DNA from: Hoeflea sp. BAL378
Lineage (GTDB): Bacteria > Pseudomonadota > Alphaproteobacteria > Rhizobiales > Rhizobiaceae
Length of the DNA: 44,571 nucleotides
Direction: 5' to 3'
Assembly (NCBI RefSeq): GCF_000759435.1
Contig: NZ_JRJG01000074.1
Span: forward strand, 1-44,571
Shown here: positions 8,472 through 16,912 of the stretch, piece by piece
Numbering within the stretch: position 1 is the first letter of the stretch
Layout: every line of letters begins with the position of its first letter
Notes under the pieces: generated by a model
Databases searched by the model: none
What the model saw: only the letters and a program-made list of their open reading frames with translations
Told to the model about the DNA's origin: nothing
Made by a program: the position numbers and the translations under genes

Positions 8472-9500
8472 CTACCCTCCAAGCACCGACATGTGACGGC
8501 CGATACCCTGGACATCCTGCGCGCCGATGGTGAACGTATGGCCGCGCGGCTTGCGGGCGATCGCCCCGAAGATCAGCGACGAGACCTGTTCGTCACTGGA
8601 ATCGCGGCGCAGCGCCTCGCGCAGATCGACGGATCCTTCCTTGCCCATGCAGGTGTATAGCTCGCCTGTGCAGGCGACCCGGATGCGGTTGCAACTGGCG
8701 CAGAAATCGCAGGAAAGCGGCGTGATGAAGCCGAGCTTGCCGCCGGTTTCCTCGATCCGGACATAACGCGCCGGCCCGCCGCTCCGATCGGCAAGCGGCG
8801 TCAGCGTGTAGCGTTTTTCCAGATCCTGCTTCAGTGTGTCGAGCCGCAGATGGCTTTCCTTGCGGTCGTGGCAGACATTGCCGAGCGGCATCTCCTCGAT
8901 CAGGGTCAGATCCATGCCGCGCCCGTGGGCGAAGCGGATCAGGCCGTCGAGCTCCTCCTCGAAAGCGCCCTTCATGGCCACGGCGTTGAGCTTGACCTTG
9001 AGGCCTGCGGCAAGCGCGCTGTCGATGCCGTCAAGCACCTTGGCCAGATCTCCCCAGCGGGTAATGGCGCGGAAGCGGACGGGATCGAGACTGTCGAGCG
9101 AGACGTTGACGCGGCGCACGCCGGCCTCGTAGAGCGGCTTGGCGTGGTGGGAGAGCTGCGAGCCGTTGGTGGTGACCACCACCTCGTCGAGTTCGCCGTT
9201 GCGCAAATGGTCCGACAGCATGTCGAACAGGCTCATGATGTTCTTGCGCACCAACGGCTCGCCGCCGGTGATGCGGATCTTGCGCACGCCATGGCGCATG
9301 AACACCGCAGACAGCCGGTAGAGTTCCTCGAGCGTCAGCACCTCGCGGCGCGGCAGGAAGGTCATGCGCTCGGACATGCAATAGGTGCAGCGCAGGTCGC
9401 AGCGGTCGGTGACGGAGAGCCGGAGATAGGTGATCTGACGGCCAAAGCCGTCGGTCAGGGATGCGCCGGCGGCGGGAAGGAGGGAGTGAATGTCTGCCAT
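8472..9500 (-). CDS. moaA: GTP 3',8-cyclase MoaA (radical SAM, molybdenum cofactor synthesis)
   Basis: MoaA converts GTP to 3',8-cyclo-7,8-dihydro-GTP, the first committed step of molybdopterin synthesis. The 342-aa protein has the radical-SAM CxxxCxxC motif (CDLRCTYC near residue 30), the ITGGEPLVRKN segment, and a second 4Fe-4S motif near the C-terminus (FCASCNRIRVACTG). It ends in Gly-Gly, the conserved catalytic tail of MoaA. The ATG at 9500 gives the usual family length; an in-frame ATG-proximal extension to 9596 shows no MoaA-like residues. It lies next to the tor regulators and would supply cofactor to the reductase. Whether it is the cell's only moaA or an extra copy is unknown. Confidence 0.93.
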   Translation of the reverse strand: MADIHSLLPAAGASLTDGFGRQITYLRLSVTDRCDLRCTYCMSERMTFLPRREVLTLEELYRLSAVFMRHGVRKIRITGGEPLVRKNIMSLFDMLSDHLRNGELDEVVVTTNGSQLSHHAKPLYEAGVRRVNVSLDSLDPVRFRAITRWGDLAKVLDGIDSALAAGLKVKLNAVAMKGAFEEELDGLIRFAHGRGMDLTLIEEMPLGNVCHDRKESHLRLDTLKQDLEKRYTLTPLADRSGGPARYVRIEETGGKLGFITPLSCDFCASCNRIRVACTGELYTCMGKEGSVDLREALRRDSSDEQVSSLIFGAIARKPRGHTFTIGAQDVQGIGRHMSVLGG

Positions 9501-9507
9501 GATGATC

Positions 9508-9669
9508 TCAGTTACTTTGCCGGGCAGGCGCCGCCTGTCCCTTGATGACCGCTTGCACGAGCGGTTGAGCGCCAAAAGGCGCGGCAGGGCGTGCAATCAG
9601 GCCCGTTGCGACCGGCTGTGCGCTGCCCTCCGCATCGGCTATGCACCTGGCCTTCGGTTTCTCATGCAT
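9508..9669 (-). CDS. Possible small ORF in the moaA leader (53 aa, unrecognised)
   Basis: A 53-codon frame starts at ATG 9669, eight bases after GGGAGA, and its TGA stop ends seven bases before the moaA ATG, an arrangement that would couple translation. The product (MHEKPKARC... ending GQAAPARQSN) is rich in Ala and Pro, has no signal peptide or membrane segment, and matches no family I know. Its GC at third positions is not clearly gene-like. It may be a leader peptide, a small protein or chance. Confidence 0.22.
   Translation of the reverse strand: MHEKPKARCIADAEGSAQPVATGLIARPAAPFGAQPLVQAVIKGQAAPARQSN
9521..9582 (-). other. Cluster of hairpins in the moaA leader
   Basis: Just upstream of moaA, on the minus strand, three stem-loops follow one another: GCGCC/GGCGC around TTTT (9569-9582), ACCGCT/AGCGGT around six bases (about 9548-9565), and CAGGC/GCCTG around three bases (about 9524-9536). 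The last is close to the moaA start and could affect initiation. I cannot match the set to the known Moco (moaA) riboswitch consensus by eye, so it is reported as leader structure only. Confidence 0.4.
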
Positions 9670-9736
9670 TCGACGTCTCCCGGCACTCAAAGGCATTGCC
9701 CGAGGATCTCTCTGCGGGAGGAGACGACCGGTGTCC

Positions 9737-9750
9737 TTGATCTATCGCAA
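9737..9750 (-). promoter_or_regulatory. FNR/FixK-like box upstream of moaA
   Basis: On the minus strand the site reads TTGCGATAGATCAA and matches 8 of the 10 defined bases of the FNR-family consensus TTGATnnnnATCAA. It lies about 237 bases upstream of the moaA start, which would imply a leader of roughly 200 bases if it acts as a class II activator site. Oxygen control of moaA would make sense beside an anaerobic respiration operon, but the binding protein is not in this window. Confidence 0.45.
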
Positions 9751-9841
9751 GGTCCGCTGCCGACGCGCCGGCATTCCCCAAACAAACGGCGGTGCTGGAG
9801 GACCTGACGGGAGAGGCCGCGGTTTCCGGCGCCCGGAAAGG

Positions 9842-9868
9842 CAAAGAGCCCCGCGGAGGGGCTCTTTG
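9842..9868 (-). terminator. Perfect 11-bp hairpin terminator after the liv/ALDH operon
   Basis: CAAAGAGCCCC (9842-9852) pairs perfectly with GGGGCTCTTTG (9858-9868) around GCGGA. On the minus strand it lies 120 bases past the aldehyde dehydrogenase stop, is preceded by an A-rich run and ends in CTCTTTG followed by CCTTTCC. On the plus strand it is followed by TTATCGTTTGGATTTTT, but no plus-strand gene lies upstream. It probably ends the long operon and may work in both directions. The rest of 9751-9988 shows nothing further. Confidence 0.65.
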
Positions 9869-9988
9869 TTATCGTTTGGATTTTTGGGGCCTGATTGAGC
9901 GGAGGCGTGTGATTTCGGTCTGGATCACACCCGCGATTCCGGGCCAGGGGCGCCGGCGTGGGAGCCCGGCGTGCCGGCTTGTCGCCGG

Positions 9989-11464
9989 TCAGATCGCCCA
10001 GTAGAGGCTTTTGGCCTGCTGGTAGGCGCGCATGCCCTGCAACCCTTTTTCGCGACCCAGGCCCGACAGCTTGTAGCCGCCAAACGGCGCTGCGATGGAG
10101 AGCTGCTTGTAGGTGTTGATCCAGACAGTGCCTGCTTCGAGCGCCCGCGCCACCCGCCAGGCGCGGCGGTAATCATTGGTCCAGATACCGGCTGCGAGAC
10201 CAAAGACGCTGTCATTGGCTGCCGCGATGAGATCTTCTTCCTCGTCAAAGAGCATGAAGCACAGGACAGGACCAAAAATTTCCTCCTGCGCAATCGGCGA
10301 CGAATTCTCAATTCCACCAATGATGGTGGGAAGATAATAGGCGCCTTCGGCGAAAGCATCCCCCTCGGGGCGCTTGCCGCCAAGCAGGATCTCGCCTCCT
10401 GCGTCGACGCCCCGTTTGACGAAACCTTCCACGCGGTCACGGTGCGCAAACGACGCCAGCGGACCCAGCACGCTGTCGGGATCGGTGGGCGGGCCGACGC
10501 GCATCGCCATGGCTGCGGAGATCAGCAACTCGCGGAACCTGTCCGCCACGGCACGTTGCACAAACAGCCGCGATCCGGCGACACAGGATTGCCCGGTGCC
10601 CCCGAAAATGCCCGACGCAACGGATTTCGCCGCGGCCTCCAGATCGGAATCGGCAAAGACGATGTGCGGGGACTTGCCGCCCAGTTCGAGGATCATCGGC
10701 ACGAGCCGGGCTGACGCCCCGCGTGCAATGCTCTGTCCGGTGGAGGTGCCGCCGGTGAAGGATATGAGACCGATGCCGGGATCCTCGACCAGCGCAACGG
10801 CGGTGTCGACCCGGCCCGCTATAACCGAAACAAGGCCTTCCGGCACCCCTGCCGTCACCGCGCATTGCCCCAGGGCAAGCGACACGAAGGAGGTTGTTTC
10901 AGCAGCCTTCAGGACCACGGCATTTCCCGCCGCGAGCGCGGGCGCAATCTTCTGCGCCCCCATGGTCAAGGGCGAATTCCACGGCGTCAGCGCCGCCACC
11001 ACGCCCACAGGTTCGTGAACCGTCATCGTGAAGTAGTCGCCCCGCGCAGGCGGCATGGCGTCTTCGCTGCATTCGCACACCGCGGCGTAGTAGCGGAAGA
11101 TGCCGGCGGCCATCATCGCCTGCGCCCGGCTTTCCTTGCGCGTCTTGCCGTTTTCCAGCATCTGCAATTCAGCCAGATGATCCGCCTGGCGTTCGATCTC
11201 GTCGGCGGTCCGGCTCAGGAACCGCGCCCGTTCGTGCGGCGGCCGATGCCGCCAGGCCGTTTCCCGCAGTGCGCTCTCGGCCTTGGCAATGGTTTCCCTC
11301 ACCTGCGCCGCGCTCGATGTGGCAACCCGGCCGATAAGGCTTCCATTGGCGGGATTGACCACATCCAGGACAGGCCCGTCTCCTGCGACCGGCCTGCCGC
11401 AAATCAGCAAGGGCTGCACCTCATCCTTCACTGGCAGCCGGGCGGGTACGTCTAGCAATGACAT
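9989..11464 (-). CDS. NAD(P)-dependent aldehyde dehydrogenase
   Basis: This is a 491-aa aldehyde dehydrogenase that oxidises an aldehyde intermediate to the acid. Catalytic parts are visible: N163 in TPWN, K186 (VVLKAAE), FTGGTSTG as the cofactor loop, E260 in LELGGKSP and nucleophile C294 in GGTGQSC. The length is normal. AAAGGA precedes the ATG at 11464, and the gene starts 11 bases after the LivF stop, so it is the last gene of the transporter operon. Gene neighbours suggest it finishes degradation of whatever the ABC system imports. The substrate cannot be read from sequence; betaine, lactaldehyde or aromatic aldehydes are all possible. Confidence 0.9.
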   Translation of the reverse strand: MSLLDVPARLPVKDEVQPLLICGRPVAGDGPVLDVVNPANGSLIGRVATSSAAQVRETIAKAESALRETAWRHRPPHERARFLSRTADEIERQADHLAELQMLENGKTRKESRAQAMMAAGIFRYYAAVCECSEDAMPPARGDYFTMTVHEPVGVVAALTPWNSPLTMGAQKIAPALAAGNAVVLKAAETTSFVSLALGQCAVTAGVPEGLVSVIAGRVDTAVALVEDPGIGLISFTGGTSTGQSIARGASARLVPMILELGGKSPHIVFADSDLEAAAKSVASGIFGGTGQSCVAGSRLFVQRAVADRFRELLISAAMAMRVGPPTDPDSVLGPLASFAHRDRVEGFVKRGVDAGGEILLGGKRPEGDAFAEGAYYLPTIIGGIENSSPIAQEEIFGPVLCFMLFDEEEDLIAAANDSVFGLAAGIWTNDYRRAWRVARALEAGTVWINTYKQLSIAAPFGGYKLSGLGREKGLQGMRAYQQAKSLYWAI

Positions 11465-11475
11465 CGACTATTCCT

Positions 11476-12189
11476 TTAAATGCCCAGGTAAGCGGCACGG
11501 ATCTCGGGGCTGGCAAGCAATTCCCGCCCCGAGCCGCTCATGGTGACGCGCCCCGTTTCCAGGACAATTCCGGTTTCTGCGAGGGAAAGCGCCATGTTGG
11601 CGTTCTGTTCGACAAGCAGCACGGTCATCCCCAGATCACGGTTGATTTCGGTGATGATCTTGCCGAGCTCGGCCACGATGATCGGCGCAATTCCCAGCGA
11701 CGGCTCGTCCAGGAGAAGCAGCTTGGGTTGCGCCATCAGCGCACGGCCGATGGCCGCCATCTGCTGTTCCCCGCCCGAGAGAGACCCCGCCATCTGGCGA
11801 CGGCGTTCCTTGAGCCTGGGAAAGTAGCCGAAGACACGGCTGAGCATGTCGCGTGACGCGGCCCCGTCGGAGACCGTGTAGGCCCCCATGAGCAGGTTTT
11901 CCTCGACGCTGAGCCGCGGGAAAAGGCGACGCCCTTCAGGGGACATGGCCACGCCGAGCTTCAAGGCATCGCCGGGCCGTGGCGTGACGATCTCGCCACC
12001 CACCCGGATCTCTCCGCCGGACGGCGCCACAAGGCCGCAGATCGTTTTCAGCACAGTGCTCTTGCCCGCGCCGTTGGAACCGACAAGCGCCGCGATTTGT
12101 CCCCTGGGCACGTCGAAGCTCACATCGTACAGCGCCTCCACGGGTCCGTAATTAACGCTCAGCCCGTTGATCGAAAGATCACTCGACAT
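11476..12189 (-). CDS. livF: ABC transporter ATPase, branched-chain amino acid type (LivF)
   Basis: This is one of two ATPases powering the importer. The 237-aa protein has Walker A GSNGAGKS near residue 37, the LSGGEQQ signature near 139, and Walker B LLLLDEPSLG. LFPRLSVEENL and the C-terminal EIRAAYLGI are characteristic of LivF. Its start overlaps the LivG end by 11 bases. LivF-type names mark transporter architecture only; many such systems move aromatic acids, amides or urea rather than leucine. Confidence 0.93.
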   Translation of the reverse strand: MSSDLSINGLSVNYGPVEALYDVSFDVPRGQIAALVGSNGAGKSTVLKTICGLVAPSGGEIRVGGEIVTPRPGDALKLGVAMSPEGRRLFPRLSVEENLLMGAYTVSDGAASRDMLSRVFGYFPRLKERRRQMAGSLSGGEQQMAAIGRALMAQPKLLLLDEPSLGIAPIIVAELGKIITEINRDLGMTVLLVEQNANMALSLAETGIVLETGRVTMSGSGRELLASPEIRAAYLGI

Positions 12190-12955
12190 GGTGTTCTGCC
12201 CCCAGATACGCCTCGATGACCCGCGGGTCCTTCTGAACCATGCCCGGGCTGCCCTCCGCTATCTTTTCACCGTGGTGGAGAACGACGATATGATCGCAGA
12301 TCCGCATGATCAGGCGCATGTGATGTTCCACGATCAGAACGGACAGGTGGAAACGCTGCTGGAGAGTGGTCAGCATCGAACCGAAGCGGTCCACCTCCTC
12401 CGGATTGAGCCCTGCCGCCGGTTCGTCGAGCAACAGGAGGGCCGGGCGGGTGGCCAATCCGATTGCCACCCCGAGCCGCTTCTGATGGCCATAGGCAAGG
12501 GTCCCCGCCTCGCGGTCCGCATAGGCCGTGAGCTCCAGCGCATCCATCACATCGACCACGGTTTCTTCCGCGGCCCTCACCGCATCACGCGCGGAACCAC
12601 CGCCGATGATGGAGGCAAGCGTTCCGACCTGGTGGCGCAACAACGCGCCGCGGACAATGTTCTCCCGCACGCTTGCGGTGGGAAACGTCGTCGCCGACTG
12701 GAATGTTCGCGCAAGGCCCCGCTCCACCACCCTGTGGGGCGGCAGACCGGCGATGTTCTCGCCTCGAAACATGACCCTCCCGGCGCTGGCGGCCAGGGTT
12801 CCGGTAATCAGGTTGAAGCAGGTGGTCTTGCCCGCTCCGTTCGGTCCGATCAAGCCGGTGATCTGGCCTTCCTCGGCCTCGAAATGGACGTCGGAGAGCG
12901 CTGCGAGACCGCCAAAACGCTTGCCCAGGCCTTCGACTTTCAAGATCGCGCTCAT
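12179..12955 (-). CDS. livG: ABC transporter ATPase, branched-chain amino acid type (LivG)
   Basis: This is the second ATPase of the importer, 258 aa from the ATG at 12955. That start has GGAGGT seven bases ahead and overlaps the LivM stop as ATGA; an upstream ATG at 12973 lacks this support. Walker A is GPNGAGKT near residue 37, Walker B is LLLLDEPAAGLNP, and VEHHM supplies the switch histidine. The signature loop is LAYGHQKRL, the usual LivG variant of LSGGQ. ARTFQ and VIEAYLG are LivG features. Confidence 0.93.
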   Translation of the reverse strand: MSAILKVEGLGKRFGGLAALSDVHFEAEEGQITGLIGPNGAGKTTCFNLITGTLAASAGRVMFRGENIAGLPPHRVVERGLARTFQSATTFPTASVRENIVRGALLRHQVGTLASIIGGGSARDAVRAAEETVVDVMDALELTAYADREAGTLAYGHQKRLGVAIGLATRPALLLLDEPAAGLNPEEVDRFGSMLTTLQQRFHLSVLIVEHHMRLIMRICDHIVVLHHGEKIAEGSPGMVQKDPRVIEAYLGAEHHVE

Positions 12956-13926
12956 TCGCCTGACCTCCGCCATTGAGAAAGCTTGCCGGGCAGCGCGGTC
13001 AGTCCCGCCGGCAGGAACCGCAGGACGATGATCAGCACCACGCCATAGATGATGTGCTGGTATTCCTGGGCGCTTCTGAGAAATTCAGGCAGCGGAACCA
13101 GGAATAGGGCGCCGACGAGCGGTCCTGCCAGCGCCAGCCGTCCACCGACCACGAGGATGATGACGTAGGAAACGGACAACTGGAATGCGAAGGTGACCGG
13201 TGAAATGAACCCTATGTAGTGGGCCATTATGGCGCCGGTGAACCCGGCGATGCCGCTGCCGATCACAAAGGCCATGTTCTGGGTTCGCGCGGTGGGAATC
13301 CCCGAGGATTCCGCAAGCGCCATGTTCTCCTCGACGGCCGAAAACCAGCGCCCCAGCGGGCCGCGCCTGATGGTCCACAACAGCGCCATCACGGCAGCGA
13401 GCATCAAGAGGGTGAACACATAGACCTGTGACTGGTCGCGCAACTCCCACCCGAAGAGTGAAATCTTGGGAATTCCCGCAATGCCGCTTGATCCTCCGGA
13501 AACGGAGGGAAACTCGAGCATCACGAGCCGGAACAACTCGTTGAGCGCAAAGGTGATGAGAACGAAATAGACGCCCCGCAGCCGCAACAAAGGCGTGCCG
13601 ATGATGTAGGCGACCGCTCCGGAGAACACTGCGGCGGCCGGAAGGCCAACGAGAAACGGCATGTCCAGTCGCGTCACCAGAAGCACGCAGGTGTAAGCGC
13701 CAATTCCGACAAAGGCGCCATGCGCCAAAGAAAGCTGGCCGACCCAGGCAATTGTCGCCAGGCCTGCGGCAGCCATCGCCCCCAGGCAGACCATGATGGC
13801 AATGTGGAAATGAAACACGCTGCCGGTGAACCAGGGAACAAGGGCAAGCAGCGCCACGCACAGGGCAAAGCCCAGGCTGCCCAGGCCGGCCCGCTTGGGC
13901 GGCGACGTAACGGATGTATCACTCAT
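12952..13926 (-). CDS. livM: ABC transporter permease, branched-chain amino acid type (LivM)
   Basis: This is an inner-membrane channel subunit of 324 aa with about eight to ten hydrophobic segments. The LivM signature is GQLSLAHGAFVGIGAY near residue 63, followed by LRGVYFVLITFALNE and the cytoplasmic coupling segment GRWFSAVEENMALAESSGI. Both ends overlap neighbours by the four-base ATGA pattern (LivH upstream, LivG downstream), showing strict translational coupling within the operon. Confidence 0.92.
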   Translation of the reverse strand: MSDTSVTSPPKRAGLGSLGFALCVALLALVPWFTGSVFHFHIAIMVCLGAMAAAGLATIAWVGQLSLAHGAFVGIGAYTCVLLVTRLDMPFLVGLPAAAVFSGAVAYIIGTPLLRLRGVYFVLITFALNELFRLVMLEFPSVSGGSSGIAGIPKISLFGWELRDQSQVYVFTLLMLAAVMALLWTIRRGPLGRWFSAVEENMALAESSGIPTARTQNMAFVIGSGIAGFTGAIMAHYIGFISPVTFAFQLSVSYVIILVVGGRLALAGPLVGALFLVPLPEFLRSAQEYQHIIYGVVLIIVLRFLPAGLTALPGKLSQWRRSGE

Positions 13927-14786
13927 GCTTCGCCCCGTCCGAGTATGCCCGAGGGGCGAATGAGCAAGACTGCAACCACCAGGGCGAATGTGACGATGTC
14001 GGCCGCCGAGGCGCTGACAAAGGAACTGGTGAAGCTCTCGATGAGCCCCAGGAGCAAGGCCGCCAGGGCAGCGCCCGGGATGGATCCGAGCCCGCCGAGA
14101 ATCACGACGATGAAGGCCTTGAGCAGCGGGGCAGCGCCGATGAAGGGCGAAACGCCGAAGAGCGGCGCCATCAGCGCGCCCGCGACGGCTGCGAGCGCAA
14201 TCCCCAGGCCCAGACCCAGCGGGTACATGATTTCAAGCCGCACGCCATAAAGCGCAGCCACCTGCTGATCCTGAACCAGCGCGCGCAAACCGCGTCCGAA
14301 ACGGGTGTGCATCAGCAGAACGTAAAAGCCTATCAGCACGACCACGCCGATCCCGAGCGTGAGGGCACGGGATTTCGGAATGATCAGGTCTCCGAACCGC
14401 AACACGCCGGAGACCATTGCCGGAAAGGCCTGCGGGTCAGGACCGAAAAAGATCAGCGCGCCATTCTGCAGGATCATTGCCAGGCCCAACGACGCGATCA
14501 TTCCGGACAATTCGTCCGATCGGAAAGGCCGGAACACCACCCTTTCCACAAGCGCGCCCAGCAAGACGGCAAAGACCACCGTCAGCGCCAGCGTCGCCGC
14601 ATAGGGAAGGCCGAGCCAGGTTACACCGATCAGCGCCATGAAGGCCCCGATCATATAGAATTCGCCGTGGGCGAAATTCACGATCCGCATTATCCCGAAG
14701 ACCAGCGTGAAGCCGATGGCCATCATCAGATAGAGCGTGCCCAGAATGACGCCGTTGATCAGCGATTGCGCGATTAGGAAACTCAC
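13923..14786 (-). CDS. livH: ABC transporter permease, branched-chain amino acid type (LivH)
   Basis: This is the partner permease of LivM, 287 aa and highly hydrophobic. It contains FGIMRIVNFAHGEFYMIGAF near the N-terminus and ILGGLGSIPGAALAALLLG near the C-terminus, both typical of LivH. The start is GTG at 14786, eight bases after AAAGG. The 59-base gap before it holds a strong hairpin that separates the permease genes from the binding-protein gene. Confidence 0.92.
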   Translation of the reverse strand: MSFLIAQSLINGVILGTLYLMMAIGFTLVFGIMRIVNFAHGEFYMIGAFMALIGVTWLGLPYAATLALTVVFAVLLGALVERVVFRPFRSDELSGMIASLGLAMILQNGALIFFGPDPQAFPAMVSGVLRFGDLIIPKSRALTLGIGVVVLIGFYVLLMHTRFGRGLRALVQDQQVAALYGVRLEIMYPLGLGLGIALAAVAGALMAPLFGVSPFIGAAPLLKAFIVVILGGLGSIPGAALAALLLGLIESFTSSFVSASAADIVTFALVVAVLLIRPSGILGRGEA

Positions 14787-14810
14787 GAGGCAAGCCTTTC
14801 GTTACAGTAG

Positions 14811-14834
14811 CCGCGCGATGTTTCCATCGCGCGG
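14811..14834 (-). other. Strong intercistronic hairpin between binding protein and permease genes
   Basis: CCGCGCGATG (14811-14820) and CATCGCGCGG (14825-14834) form a perfect 10-bp stem with a TTTC loop, starting 12 bases past the binding-protein stop. No T-tract follows on the minus strand. Such hairpins commonly protect the upstream message from 3' decay, so the binding protein is made in excess over the membrane parts. That role is inferred. Confidence 0.65.
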
Positions 14835-14845
14835 CAGTGCTGTGG

Positions 14846-16015
14846 TTACTTGCATCCAGCGGTGGTGCAGCTTGCAACAATCACTTCATTGCCGTCTTCG
14901 ACGCGGGCAATGTAGAAGGGGGAGTCGAGCTGGTGCGCGATCCCGTAGGCGTCCTTGCCGGTCCAGTTGAGGGTGCCCAGAACGCCTTCGTAGCCGCTGA
15001 TGTTCTCGAGCGCCGTCTTGACCGCGGCGGTGTCTTCGACCGTGCCCGCATCCTTCATGGCCTGGAACAGCATCTTAGTGCCATCGTAGAAGAAGGGGGA
15101 GAAGCCGTTCATTGCTTCGCCATAGGTGTCGCTGTAGCGCTTCTGGTAGGCAGCGGCCGTTTCGACCGCGGGGTTGAAGGCCGAGTGCACGAACATGCCT
15201 TCCGTCGCCTGCTTGCCAGCCACATTGACGATTTCCTGCGTGGCCGGGCCACCGGTGCGGATGATCACGCCTTCGAAGCCGATGTCGCGGGCCTGCTGGA
15301 CGATCTGGCCGGCGGTGACGGGCGAGTTGCCGTCAAGTTCGATCGCATCCACGCCTTGCGCCACGATCCGGGTCAGCAACGGAATGAAGTCGACGCGATC
15401 GCGCTCGAAGAATTCCGTCGCGGTCAATTCCGCACCGGCCTTCTTGTAGGCAGCGCCGATGTCCTTGGCGATCGCTTCGCCGGTTTCATCGTTGGGGAAC
15501 AGCGCGCCGACCGTCTTGATCTTCTGGCTTGCCACCAGCCAGTCGATCTGCGGCTGCGCAACCTCGGCCGTCGTGGGATTGGGGCGAAAGGTGTAGGGCT
15601 TGTCGGCCGACAGCGCCTTCGCGGTAAAGCCCAGCGTCAGGGTGATCACGCCGGCTTCCTCGGTGATCGGCTGGATGGCCAGGATAGGCGCGGAACCGAC
15701 CGTTCCGATGATGTATTTCACCTTGTCCTCGAAGACGAGGCGATTGGCTGCGGTCACGGCCTCATTGGCCTTGTAGGCGTCATCATAGGCGATGACCTCG
15801 ACCTTGTACTTGGTGCCGGCGACCTCAAGCCCGCCGTCCTTGTTGGCGTCTTCAGCAGCCAGTTCAGCCGCGCGAAGCATGCCGTTGCCCCAGCTCGCGC
15901 CGGCGCCCGACTGTGTCACCAGGGCGCCGATCTTCAGCGTCTGTTCCTGTGCGGCGGCGTTGCCGGCCAGGAGCGCGAGCACCGATGCGGCGGCAAGAAT
16001 TGTTCTCGATTTCAT
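14846..16015 (-). CDS. Periplasmic substrate-binding protein, Leu/Ile/Val family
   Basis: This is the ligand-binding protein of the importer, 389 aa from the ATG at 16015, which has GGGAGG eight bases ahead. Residues 1-22 form a signal peptide ending AGNAAAQ. The mature protein starts QTLKIGALVTQSGAGASWG, the usual first beta-strand and ligand loop of this family, and has TVGSAPILAIQPITEEAGV and the EFFERDRVDFIPLLTRI region. The ligand is unknown; the catabolic neighbours argue against a plain amino acid. A cysteine pair (SCTTAGC) near the C-terminus could form a disulfide. Confidence 0.92.
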   Translation of the reverse strand: MKSRTILAAASVLALLAGNAAAQEQTLKIGALVTQSGAGASWGNGMLRAAELAAEDANKDGGLEVAGTKYKVEVIAYDDAYKANEAVTAANRLVFEDKVKYIIGTVGSAPILAIQPITEEAGVITLTLGFTAKALSADKPYTFRPNPTTAEVAQPQIDWLVASQKIKTVGALFPNDETGEAIAKDIGAAYKKAGAELTATEFFERDRVDFIPLLTRIVAQGVDAIELDGNSPVTAGQIVQQARDIGFEGVIIRTGGPATQEIVNVAGKQATEGMFVHSAFNPAVETAAAYQKRYSDTYGEAMNGFSPFFYDGTKMLFQAMKDAGTVEDTAAVKTALENISGYEGVLGTLNWTGKDAYGIAHQLDSPFYIARVEDGNEVIVASCTTAGCK

Positions 16016-16042
16016 TACTGAACCTCCCATTCAATCAGATCG

Positions 16043-16912
16043 TTAAAGTGCCGAAGGATCCGGCGTATTGACCGCTATCTGCTCCAGCACGGGATGCAGA
16101 TAGGCGGTGAATTGCGCGTAGTTTTCACTCATCGGAAAATGCCCCAGACGCTCCATGACCACGGCCTCGCAGCCGGCGATGGCGCGGGCGGTGGCGAGCG
16201 TGTCGGCGGGGCGGCAGGAAAAGTCATATTCGCCGGTGAGCAGCCAGAGCGGGCATCGCGACGTGTCGATCCGGGCGATTGTCTCGCGCAGATCGCCGTC
16301 GACGCGGTAGAACCAGAGGTCGCCCTTGAAGATGCCGGGCCCGCCCTGCATGTAGTGCCAGAGCGTCTCGTGCCTGTCGGCTTCCGGCCCGCCCGGGGCA
16401 ATCAGTCCGGATATCAGCCCGGCGCAGACTTCGCCGCCATGCACATCGGGGCGATGGAGCCAGTCGGTGTGATACCAGGGCGCCTGCCATGCCGCCCCCT
16501 GCGCACCGATCAGGGCCGAGAACCGATCCGGATGGTCAGCGGCGAGCTGCAGGACAATGCGTCCGCCGATCGAGCAGCCCTGCACCGCGGGACGCTCCAA
16601 TTCCAGCCCGTCGCAGACTGCCAGGATCGTGTCGACATAGGCTTGGGTTGAAAGCCTGTATTCCTCGTCCTGATAGCCCTCCGGCGGGCTGGATTTCCCA
16701 TGCCAAGGCATGTCGAACGCAATGACGCGGAACCTGGAGGTGATCGCCTCGTCCAGCATCAGGCCCCGGTACTGGCGCGCATCCGCGCCCGCCGTGTGCA
16801 GGCACAGAAGCGGCAGTCCGCTGCCCGCCTCCTCGACATAGATGCGGTGCGCACGCCCGCCGATGTCGAGACGAAGATAGCGACCCAGGATCGGATCAAA
16901 TTTCGCACTCAT
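16043..16912 (-). CDS. Alpha/beta hydrolase
   Basis: This 289-aa alpha/beta-hydrolase fold enzyme probably opens an ester, lactone or C-C bond of the imported compound. The triad is visible: nucleophile S114 in QGCSIGG, D230 in TGEYDFS, and H258 in RLGHFPMSE. An HTAGADARQY oxyanion segment follows the first strand (about residues 39-48). No signal peptide is seen, so it acts in the cytoplasm. It overlaps the upstream SCP2-like gene as ATGA and sits 27 bases before the binding-protein gene. Meta-cleavage-product hydrolases and esterases share this fold, so the reaction is open. Confidence 0.88.
   Translation of the reverse strand: MSAKFDPILGRYLRLDIGGRAHRIYVEEAGSGLPLLCLHTAGADARQYRGLMLDEAITSRFRVIAFDMPWHGKSSPPEGYQDEEYRLSTQAYVDTILAVCDGLELERPAVQGCSIGGRIVLQLAADHPDRFSALIGAQGAAWQAPWYHTDWLHRPDVHGGEVCAGLISGLIAPGGPEADRHETLWHYMQGGPGIFKGDLWFYRVDGDLRETIARIDTSRCPLWLLTGEYDFSCRPADTLATARAIAGCEAVVMERLGHFPMSENYAQFTAYLHPVLEQIAVNTPDPSAL

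Noticed and set aside
9501-9700. Known Moco riboswitch in the moaA leader
   Set aside because: Hairpins are present but I cannot align them to the Moco RNA consensus without a model search.
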